DNA from: CAYGFH01 sp964356315
Lineage (GTDB): Bacteria; Patescibacteriota; Microgenomatia; UBA10105; UBA927
Assembly: GCA_964356315.1 (NCBI GenBank)
Contig: CAYHHA010000010.1
Location: 1-46,174, forward strand
Reading direction: 5' to 3'
DNA length: 46,174 bases
The notes beneath the pieces are model-generated. The model had not been told where the DNA came from. It saw only the letters and a program-made list of their open reading frames with translations, and ran no database searches. Positions within the stretch are counted from its first letter, which is position 1, and each line of letters starts with the position of its first letter. The translations under genes and the position numbers were made by a program. This document shows, one piece after another, positions 33,496 to 41,068 of the stretch.

Positions 33496-34564
33496 TGGTA
33501 TGCTCTGACTGATTCCTATTTTGCAAAGCCCAAAGGATACCAAAAGAGATAGATAAAGATAAGATAGAGCTCCCACCGTAGGACACAAACGGGAGGGTTA
33601 TGCCAGTAATGGGAATTATTCCCATGTTCATGCCAACGTTGATAAATATCTGAGCAAACACACAGGCAAACAATCCAAAGGAATAGATAAATACACGGAC
33701 ATCAGAAATTTTTCCGATGATAAATGGCATAATAATCCGCAAAAGTAGCAAAATATATAATAAAAATAATACAATCCCACCTATAAATCCTAACTCTTCA
33801 ATGAGTGTCGCGAATATAAAATCCGTATGGTGCTCTGGTAAAAAACGCAGCTGACTCTGTGTCCCCCTCCCTAAACCTCTTCCGAACACCTGCCCACTCC
33901 CAACAGCAATCATAGCTTGGAGAGCATTATACCCAGCCCCTTTAGGATCTAGGGCCGGATTTAAAAATGTATAAATTCTATCCTTCTGATATGGCAACAA
34001 GTGATTCCAGGCCAGAGGAGCGACAAGAGCCCCTAATCCAATAGCAATCGCGATGATGATAATAGGCAATCCTCCCGCAACCAACATTGCTACCCAGCTT
34101 GCCGCATAGACCAAGCCACTCCCTAGATCAGGCTGTTTAAAAACCAACAAAAACGGAATCAGAAACGACACAATATGGAGGGGTAGATATTTCAGATCTC
34201 TCGGACTAAACCGTACCATCAGGTATGAAAACGCAAGTAAAAAAAGTGGTTTTGATAATTCAGACGGTTGCAACTGTGCCCCACCGATAACAATCCAACG
34301 AGTAGCCCCTCGGATATTTGGACCAATGTACGATAAGGATAAAAGAATTACCCCAAAAACATACGCATAGGGCGCAAACCACCAGAGAAGCACTGGATCA
34401 ATATTGGAAATCAAAAACAGCAAAACGAGACCCAAAAGGAGATAAAGGAACTGCTGACCAAAAACATTCAGCCCAATAGTAGACAATAGGAATAATCCAA
34501 TGAGCCCCAAACAGGACAACAGGATTGCTCCTATCCAATCGAAATGTGCAGTGTATTTCCCCAT
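33482..34564 (-). CDS. rodA: RodA/FtsW-type SEDS peptidoglycan polymerase
   Basis: A 360-residue SEDS protein with about ten membrane helices, of RodA length. Diagnostic segments: RGATRWIVIGGAQLQPSELS, FKQPDLGSGLVYAASWVAML (with the functional aspartate), PEHHTDFIFATLIEELGFIG, and PITGITLPFVSYGGSSILSL. It polymerises lipid II glycan outside the membrane. Its start overlaps the end of ileS by 34 bp. No PBP2 partner is in the window. Confidence 0.92.
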   Translation of the reverse strand: MGKYTAHFDWIGAILLSCLGLIGLFLLSTIGLNVFGQQFLYLLLGLVLLFLISNIDPVLLWWFAPYAYVFGVILLSLSYIGPNIRGATRWIVIGGAQLQPSELSKPLFLLAFSYLMVRFSPRDLKYLPLHIVSFLIPFLLVFKQPDLGSGLVYAASWVAMLVAGGLPIIIIAIAIGLGALVAPLAWNHLLPYQKDRIYTFLNPALDPKGAGYNALQAMIAVGSGQVFGRGLGRGTQSQLRFLPEHHTDFIFATLIEELGFIGGIVLFLLYILLLLRIIMPFIIGKISDVRVFIYSFGLFACVFAQIFINVGMNMGIIPITGITLPFVSYGGSSILSLSISFGILWALQNRNQSEHTIAIG

Positions 34565-37210
34565 GTGATAGTCGTGGCAACAGTCTCTGTTGCGATAGCA
34601 TCAAGAAGCTTTTTGGGTAGCGTCTTGAATTCTTCTGGCAACTGAACAACTATTTGCTGTGATATGGTATATCCTAACTCTTTACGCATAGCTTGGATGC
34701 TTCGAATCAACGTGCGCGAATTTGCCATATGCTCCAATTCATCTTCACTCACAAGTATTTCCACCTTTGGAAACACCTGTTTGGCATGAATTTGGATATT
34801 AAACGCGTTAAGCTCTTCTAATATAACCGTCCATACTTCATCTGTTATATCGCTGTATGAAATAGATGTTTCCAAAGAAATATGTGCCAGCGGTTTTTTT
34901 AGCGGAATATTTTCTGATTTCCGCTTCGCATGCCCCTCAGCGACAAGGAGTCGCGCCGTATTCATCTGGGCTTCAAGCGCGGTGTCAATTCGTGCCAANN
35001 NNNNNNNNNNNNNNNNNNNNNNNNNNNNNNNNNNNNNNNNNNNNNNNNNNNNNNNNNNNNNNNNNNNNNNNNNNNNNNNNNNNNNNNNNNNNNNNNNNGT
35101 GTGTTTTGCTTATGATCCATCGGTCAAGGACATGGTTGGCCTTTGGCGTACCTGTTGGAGGAGTATGGTTTCCAGCATACAGTTTGTAAAACGAACAGAC
35201 ATTCCATACGATAGATATCACGTTCTGATACACATCCGCGACTTGTTTTTCAGAAAAATTCAAATTTTCTGCTTTCATAACCACTGATTCCATTAAGTAG
35301 AATCGCAGTGCATCAACGCCATATTTTTCAAACAGTAGATTTGGATCAGGATAATTCTTTTTTGACTTGCTCATTTTTGTTCCATCTTCAGCAAGGATCG
35401 TCCCTGTGGTTACCGCGTTTTCAAAAGTATGAGTATCAAATAATCCCACTGACATCACGTGCAAGGTATAAAACCACGCGCGGGTCTGAGCAATATATTC
35501 AGCGATAAACTGAGCAGGATGCGTATTTTCAAACAACTGCTTGTTTTCAAACGGATAATGGATAGATGCATACGGCATGCTTCCTGACTCCACCCAACAA
35601 TCAAACACTTCAGCAATTCGCTTACCCTTTATCGTTTTTTTATCATCCACCCATATTTCTATATCATCGATAAACTCTCTGTGAATATCAGCCAGCGATT
35701 CAACTCGCGCTGGATCCACCGCCCACTTCTTAAGGTCATCTATAGAACCGATGATTCTCATCCGTGGACTTTCACCTTCTGACCTTTGACTTTCAACTAC
35801 TTCTTTCCACACTGGCATCGGTGTGCCCCAGTATCTAGAACGAGAGATATTCCAATCAGGTGCAGTTTCTAGTCCCTTTCCAAATCGACCATGTTTGAGG
35901 TGATTTGGATACCAATTGATGGATTCATTTGATGCTACCAGATCTTTTTTCATCTTCTGCACGTCGATAAACCAAGCCGGAACTGGAGCATGATACAGCC
36001 TCGTTTCACATCGATAACAAACAGGAACACTGTGCAGCCTTGGTTCGTCATGAAAAATTAACCCTCTCTTTTCTAGATCTTCATTCACCAATGGATTCAC
36101 TTTAAGCATAAACATACCCGCCCATGGCGTCACTTCTTTTTTCAAAATCCCTTCACCGTCGACATGCTCAACCAATTGCACGCGATGTTTTGTCATCACA
36201 CGGAAGTCATCCTCACCATACACGGCAAGCGTAACTATCCCCGTTCCTTCACTATCAGACACATATTCATCGGCAATTACGACGCCAGATCGTTCTCCAG
36301 CTTTTTTGGGATAAAAATCATAGTGGAGTTCAAATTCCAAAGCCTCCAATTCTTTTCCCGTGTGGGTAGATACTATTTCGTACGCAGTATCCCGCATCAT
36401 TTCGAGTCGGGTTTTTGCGAGAATATAGATGTCTTTGCCAGCTTTCGCACGAACATACTCAAGGGTTGGATTTACGGCCAATGCTGGGGTCGCCAATTTA
36501 TTCCAAGGGGTAGTACTCCATGCAAGCAAGTATGTGGACGCTTCGCCCTTCACCTTATATTTATAGGTAGTACTTGGACCTGTTAAATCCTTGTACGAAT
36601 TATCCATAGCGATTTCGAAATTCGACAGAGGAGTCGCACATCTTGGGCAATATAAAATCACTCGTTTTCCTTCATAGACATATCCTTTTTCATTCATACG
36701 GGAAAACGCCCACCATACAGATTCCATATAGGTCTTATCCATGGTTTTATACGATGATTTAAAATCCACCCATCTCCCAATGCGTCGTATCACTTTTTCC
36801 CACTCTGTATCAAATCGCAAAATTGCACTACGACACGCGGAGTTAAACTTTCCTATTCCCATTTCTTCTATGCCTTTTTTTCCGCCTTTGAGTTCAAGTT
36901 CTTTTTCGATCATGTTTTCGATGGGAATCCCATGACAATCCCATCCCCAAACTCGATCGACCCGATACCCTTTCATCGTCCAGTATCGCGGGATCACATC
37001 TTTTACTGTAGAGGCTAAAATATGGCCATAATGCGGTAGTCCTGTGGCAAACGGTGGTCCATCGTAGAATACATACCGTTTCTCAGCGCTTCTGGAATTT
37101 ACGGATTGTTCAAACACCTTAGCATCGTCCCAAAACGCAAGAACTTCGTGCTCTGACTCTGGAACATTTAATTTTGTCTGAAAATTTTCAATTTTTAGTG
37201 ATTTTGCCAT
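34531..37210 (-). CDS. ileS: Isoleucyl-tRNA synthetase, eukaryote-like type 2 (interrupted by a scaffold gap)
   Basis: Residues 1-704 lie before the gap and 155 C-terminal residues after it. Motifs: class I HIGH variant PHYGH in FATGLPHYGHILASTVKD, VWGWDCHGIPIENMIE, Cys pairs YCPRCATPL and CYRCETRL, KMSKS in EDGTKMSKSKKNYPDP, and LDRWIISKTH at the gap. After the gap LEAQMNTARLLVAEGHAKR, then a DUF5915-like end. These are marks of the type that is often mupirocin-tolerant. About 150-200 residues of the anticodon-binding region are missing, so the 100 N stands for roughly 450-600 bp. Near residues 470-481 is a low-complexity SQRSEGESPR insert encoded by 7-bp repeats. A T-box precedes the gene. 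Confidence 0.93.
34999..35098. other. Scaffold gap (100 N) inside ileS
   Basis: Unlike the other four gaps, its flanks are not repetitive. From IleRS domain order the true missing length should be several hundred bases. Confidence 0.95.
35767..35801. repeat. Heptanucleotide tandem repeat inside ileS
   Basis: Five units: GACTTTC, ACCTTCT, GACCTTT, GACTTTC, AACTACT. Total 35 bp, the same as the murT array, and likewise in a charged loop. Confidence 0.72.
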
Positions 37211-37217
37211 AAAAAAA

Positions 37218-37246
37218 CCGTCCTTACGTATTGTATCAAAGGACGG
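37218..37246 (-). terminator. Intrinsic terminator of the T-box
   Basis: Minus strand CCGTCC...GGACGG stem with a 17-base loop and TTTTTTT immediately after, at 37211-37217. Confidence 0.85.
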
Positions 37247-37305
37247 CTCTCACCGTGGTACCACCTTCGTTTAGTTCAAAAGCATAATCCATTGCTCATT
37301 TTTTC

Positions 37306-37347
37306 CATGAACCATGAACTATTCGCCATGAACCCTTCATTCGCTAT
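37306..37347. repeat. Heptanucleotide repeat within the T-box leader
   Basis: Six units: CATGAAC, CATGAAC, TATTCGC, CATGAAC, CCTTCAT, TCGCTAT. It lies between the upstream hairpins and the antiterminator. Confidence 0.75.
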
Positions 37348-37459
37348 TTCGGGCTTACCCGGAATGGTCTACCCTGTTTTTTTAAAAACAGATCTTCATT
37401 CTGTGTGGTATTTTTTTCAAAATACCCTTCCTATTGATAGTAGGAATTCACTAGGACGT

Positions 37460-37488
37460 AGTATAAACAATACTCCGTCGAAAAACAA
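37460..37488 (-). promoter_or_regulatory. Promoter of the ileS T-box transcript, -35 TTGTTT / 17 bp / -10 TATACT
   Basis: Exact 17-bp spacing. It sets the leader length at about 240 bases. Confidence 0.6.
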
Positions 37489-37511
37489 TTAGAACTGGGG
37501 GGGGTGGGATG

Positions 37512-37811
37512 CTATCCAAGATTAGTGACGGTTACCATTAAATTACAAGTGCAACCTGTTGAATCATGACGCTTTTTCATATCCGTTAACGTGTGTTCAA
37601 CCATAACAACTGTATAATGTCTGAGAATCCGATCTCCACCATATATGATTCCATTGTGATTACTTGGACTGGGACAAGTCCACACAAGAGAGATAAGTTC
37701 GTTGTCTTTTGGTTCAAGTTCAACTAACACCCCTACAGTATACTCGCTATTGCCTATAGTATATATGATCAGATTAGTGCAGAGAAAAACTATCGTTCCA
37801 GCAAAAAACAA
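37512..37811 (-). CDS. Hypothetical membrane-anchored protein
   Basis: 99 residues with a hydrophobic N-terminus (MFFAGTIVFLCTNLIIYTIG) and a soluble part, VGVLVELEPKDNELISLVWT then YTVVMVEHTLTDMKKRHDST. I do not recognise the family. It starts 12 bases after the truncated carbamoyltransferase, at the point where the rest of that gene would be expected, so it may have come in with the break. Codon use looks coding, but the call is weak. Confidence 0.45.
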   Translation of the reverse strand: MFFAGTIVFLCTNLIIYTIGNSEYTVGVLVELEPKDNELISLVWTCPSPSNHNGIIYGGDRILRHYTVVMVEHTLTDMKKRHDSTGCTCNLMVTVTNLG

Positions 37812-37823
37812 AGAAACTATTTT

Positions 37824-38198
37824 TCAATCCAAGTTGTGACAGAAAAAATTGTACTTGCTTTTAACCTCGGAAGGGAGAAGCGCCAACCATTTAATAATTC
37901 CTCTATTTGAAGTGTTGTACTTTTGTAAAAAAATATGTCGAAGCCATAACTGCAAAGAAAATAGAGGAATCGTAGCTGAATATTTTGCGAAGTCCCAACC
38001 AAACGCAATCTCGCTCACATCATCTATAGATACCTTGCCTTCTTTCAAACAGTACGAAATAGCGTGAACAGGAAACTTCCTGTAGGCCGTTTTTATACGA
38101 ATAAATCGCTCTTCTTCTGCAAATGCCACCAGTTTCCCATTTTGCAGTAAACAGGCCATAGGATTTTGTCCGAACGCAGAAAGTCCCAAGATATTCAT
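37824..38198 (-). pseudogene. Carbamoyltransferase, truncated after the N-terminal region
   Basis: 124 residues: MNILGLSAFGQNPMACLLQN, GKLVAFAEEERFIRIKTAYR, FPVHAISYCLKEGKVSIDDV. This is the standard opening of NodU/CmcH-type O-carbamoyltransferases, normally about 570 residues. It stops before the HHxxHxxS-type metal site, and nothing downstream continues it in any frame. Such enzymes decorate surface sugars. It begins two bases after the preceding gene, in an operon-like arrangement. Confidence 0.75.
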
Positions 38199-38200
38199 AT

Positions 38201-38521
38201 TTATTTATGTAAAGCTAGTGTACAGATTGGGACGAAAGTATAGTTCTTTTCCTGCAAATACAAAAGGATTTTTTCGAGCAAGACCAGTTGATTTCCTTGT
38301 TTTTTTCGATAAATATATCTCCAAAATGGTGACAATAATTGCACAGGTTTCACCGTTTGCAAATCATGCAGGTGAAAATCAAATACTATAGTGCTAGGCA
38401 AGGGAAAGATATCCAGCAACACTTTATATACCATTTGCCAGCTATCATACTGCTCAGGTAATCTTCCAGAATGATCAGATTCTAAATCAAGAGCTATACA
38501 TGCATATTTTTTGTTCCCCAT
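38201..38521 (-). pseudogene. Polysaccharide deacetylase-like remnant with internal deletion
   Basis: 106 residues. The N-terminus YACIALDLESDHSGRLPEQY resembles the first catalytic strand of NodB-type deacetylases. The C-terminal part, VFDFHLHDLQTVKP and KILLYLQEKNYTFVPICTL, resembles the end of that fold. The middle, which should hold the HxxxH metal site, is absent. It could also be an unrelated small protein. TATAAC lies eight bases before the ATG, back to back with the promoter of the fusion gene on the other strand. Confidence 0.5.
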
Positions 38522-38527
38522 ATGTCT

Positions 38528-38555
38528 TTGTTATAAATATTTGGTCTGGTATACT
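38528..38555 (+). promoter_or_regulatory. Promoter, -35 TTGTTA / 16 bp / -10 TATACT
   Basis: The -10 box ends seven bases before the ATG at 38563, so transcription would start at the codon itself (leaderless). Confidence 0.55.
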
Positions 38556-38562
38556 ACAGATT

Positions 38563-40572
38563 ATGTGCGGGATCTTTGGAATTATTCTTAGAAATACAAA
38601 CCAGTCAAATGTACATTCACTACTCCCCGCGACAAATGATTTACTTCTCCTATCACAGTCCCGAGGAAAAGAAGCAGCGGGAGTGATGACATCGTTAAAT
38701 AATACGATCCACGTGTATAAAGAACCAGTTGGCGCATCTGTATTCATTCACTCGACTCAATACAGAGAATTGATATCAGATCTTTCAAAGTCTAGTGCCA
38801 CTCCACTTTGCATCATAGGACAAACACGACTCGCTACAAATGGGTTACAAACTCAGAACGTAAATAACCAACCTGTCGTAACTGATAATACTATTGGTGT
38901 TCATAACGGCATAATAGTAAACGACAAAAAATTATGGAGCACCATAAAGAAAGCTCCGAGATATGAAGTCGATACAGAGATAGCGCTTGAGATGATAAAT
39001 ACTCTGGTCAAGAAGAACTATTCATATAAAAGCGCAATTTGTAAATTGTATAACGCCATAGAAGGATCAGCGACGCTCGCCATGATGTTTTCACATTTTA
39101 AGAACATTATTCTAACAACAAACACTGGCTCTTTATATTATGTCTCCGTAGATGGAAATATCGCATTCGCTTCAGAAGAATTAATACTTCGGACATGGAT
39201 GAAACGTCATAGTAGGATACTGACAACGCAGACGGAATCAGCTTGGTCAATCTCACATCTAAAAGCCGGCTCTGGAATCCTTGTACCATTATCCAATGCC
39301 GACACAGAACTATTTCAATTGAATAGTTCAGAAGCAAATTTAAAAATGAAAAATACAAATAAAAAATGGGCAGACATTATAGACCACTCAGATAAACACG
39401 CAAAAGCAGAAGCCAAGGTATTACTTCTCTACAACAAAAAAAATAGTTTAGAAAAGTTAAAAAAACATGATTTCAATTACGATGCCATATACGCCTTGCG
39501 CAGATGTAAAAAATGTATCCTCCCTGAAACGACACCATTTATAACGTTTGATGATATCGGGGTATGCAATTATTGTCGCGAGCATAAAAAAATCGTTTAC
39601 AAAGGGAAAGATTCACTCGAAGCGCTTATCGCCCCCTATCGAAGTCATAGCGATAAGCCTGATTGCATCATTGCCTTTAGCGGTGGAAGAGATAGCTCAT
39701 ATGGACTGCACTATTTAAAAAATGAACTACATATGAATCCGATTGCATATACCTATGACTGGGGAATGGTAAAGGATATCGCCAGAAGAAATGAAGCAAG
39801 GATGGTGGGTAAATTAGGAATCGAACACATCATCGTTTCGGCGGATATCACGATGAAGCGCAATCATATAAGACAAAATATATTAGCATGGTTAAAAAAA
39901 CCAGATCTAGGCATGGTCCCACTTTTTATGGAAGGCGACAAACAATGTGAATTTTATGCAGATAAACTCGCAAAACAAAACGATATTAAGCTTGTGTTTT
40001 ATTGCAGAGGTAATGAACTAGAGAAAGAAGAATTCAAGACGGGTCAATGTGGGATAAAAAACGCTGACCCAGGAGGAGTCATTCATAATTTGAGTATCGG
40101 CGGGAAAATGAAATTAGCTGCCTACTATGCAAAACAATATATTACTAACCCATCGTATATAAATACATCAATCGCTGATACGGCATTTGCTTACTATTCT
40201 ACCTATGTTCAAAAACATAACTATATATTTCTCTGGCATTACATTCCCTGGGATGAATCTACAATTATCTCTACCCTAAAGCAAAACTATAGTTGGGAAA
40301 CAGCTCAGGAAACGATACAAACATGGAGAACAGGCGATGGAACACCCCCATTTTATAATTACATATATTACACAGGCCAAGGATTCACGGAAAATGATTC
40401 GTTCCGGTCTCATCAAATTAGAGAAGGGTTACTAAACCGAAAAACTGCAGTTGAATTGGTGAACGAGGAAAATAGGCCACAGTACGAGGCGCTTCAATGG
40501 TATTTTGATCAAATAGGACTCGATGGAGATGAAGTGCTCAGTGTTATTGATCGCATCCCATTAAAAAGATAA
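38563..40572 (+). CDS. Fusion of class II glutaminase and N-acetyl sugar amidotransferase
   Basis: A 669-residue protein. Residues 1-~230 are an Ntn-type glutaminase: MCGIFGIILR with Cys2 as nucleophile, LSQSRGKEAAGVM, IGQTRLATNG and GVHNGIIVND. Residues ~310-669 resemble WbpG/PseA-type enzymes: a zinc ribbon RRCKKCILPETTPF plus CNYCREHKK, then the ATP-binding PP-loop SGGRDSS (373-379) and YTYDWG. It would take ammonia from glutamine and use it to amidate a surface sugar; in WbpG systems the glutaminase is usually a separate HisH-like protein. I start at MCGIFG, because an N-terminal Cys is needed after Met removal. The longer frame from 38500 is rejected. Confidence 0.85.
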   Translation: MCGIFGIILRNTNQSNVHSLLPATNDLLLLSQSRGKEAAGVMTSLNNTIHVYKEPVGASVFIHSTQYRELISDLSKSSATPLCIIGQTRLATNGLQTQNVNNQPVVTDNTIGVHNGIIVNDKKLWSTIKKAPRYEVDTEIALEMINTLVKKNYSYKSAICKLYNAIEGSATLAMMFSHFKNIILTTNTGSLYYVSVDGNIAFASEELILRTWMKRHSRILTTQTESAWSISHLKAGSGILVPLSNADTELFQLNSSEANLKMKNTNKKWADIIDHSDKHAKAEAKVLLLYNKKNSLEKLKKHDFNYDAIYALRRCKKCILPETTPFITFDDIGVCNYCREHKKIVYKGKDSLEALIAPYRSHSDKPDCIIAFSGGRDSSYGLHYLKNELHMNPIAYTYDWGMVKDIARRNEARMVGKLGIEHIIVSADITMKRNHIRQNILAWLKKPDLGMVPLFMEGDKQCEFYADKLAKQNDIKLVFYCRGNELEKEEFKTGQCGIKNADPGGVIHNLSIGGKMKLAAYYAKQYITNPSYINTSIADTAFAYYSTYVQKHNYIFLWHYIPWDESTIISTLKQNYSWETAQETIQTWRTGDGTPPFYNYIYYTGQGFTENDSFRSHQIREGLLNRKTAVELVNEENRPQYEALQWYFDQIGLDGDEVLSVIDRIPLKR

Positions 40573-40597
40573 GGGAAATAGTCAAGACCGCGGAGGT

Positions 40598-40885
40598 TCA
40601 GCCAAATTCAACTCTCATGTGATGAGACTCCATCAAAGGCTGTTCGCCTGATGTTTCTCCATATTCAGTATGCGCGATTTGCGCACCCTTATGTTCAGGA
40701 TGGCTGATAAGGGAAACTATAGTTTCAGACTTTGGAATACCGTAAATATGCCCCATACTCGCAATTTTATAGCTTCCTGGTAAAAGCCGATTACCTTCAC
40801 GATCTACCCGTTTCCATGCACCAAAATGTTCTGATTGATACAGTAGAATATTCTCTGGAACTGTAGGGTAAATAGTAATTGTCAT
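40598..40885 (-). CDS. Hypothetical protein
   Basis: 95 residues, MTITIYPTVPENILLYQSEH ... MGHIYGIPKSETIVSLISHP ... QPLMESHHMRVEFG. No signal peptide or membrane helix, and no family that I recognise. It converges with the fusion gene 25 bp away. The composition looks coding, but the evidence is length only. Confidence 0.45.
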   Translation of the reverse strand: MTITIYPTVPENILLYQSEHFGAWKRVDREGNRLLPGSYKIASMGHIYGIPKSETIVSLISHPEHKGAQIAHTEYGETSGEQPLMESHHMRVEFG

Positions 40886-41030
40886 AATTATTTCTCATTA
40901 CCGATTCTGCTGTAGAGGCGGGGATCTATAGGACGGTCCAAACTCTATTTTTATACTTGCTCTCTTACACAGCTTCAACTGATATACACATAAGAACTAT
41001 AAACAAACATTCAAGCAGTATAACACTACA

Positions 41031-41059
41031 TTGCATTCAACGTATTATGGAGTTAGAAT
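41031..41059 (+). promoter_or_regulatory. Promoter, -35 TTGCAT / 17 bp / -10 TAGAAT
   Basis: Exact 17-bp spacing. The -10 box ends nine bases before the ATG at 41069, with no Shine-Dalgarno. Confidence 0.55.
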
Positions 41060-41068
41060 AACGTCGCT

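Larger units (their letters stand above)
37211..37453 (-). promoter_or_regulatory. T-box leader of ileS
   Basis: The antiterminator holds the T-box core AAGGTGGTACCACG (37254-37267), followed by a terminator, GCCGTCC pairing with GGACGG (37218-37246) and a run of seven T that ends at the ATG. Uncharged tRNA-Ile should favour the antiterminator. Upstream hairpins include TTCCTA-CTATCAA-TAGGAA (37428-37446), whose loop has an ATC isoleucine codon and may be a very short specifier stem; that part is uncertain. A 7-bp repeat array interrupts the middle of the leader. Confidence 0.85.

Noticed and set aside
37817..38008. A 63-residue minus-strand ORF
   Set aside because: It is an out-of-frame shadow within the carbamoyltransferase fragment, whose frame has clear homology.
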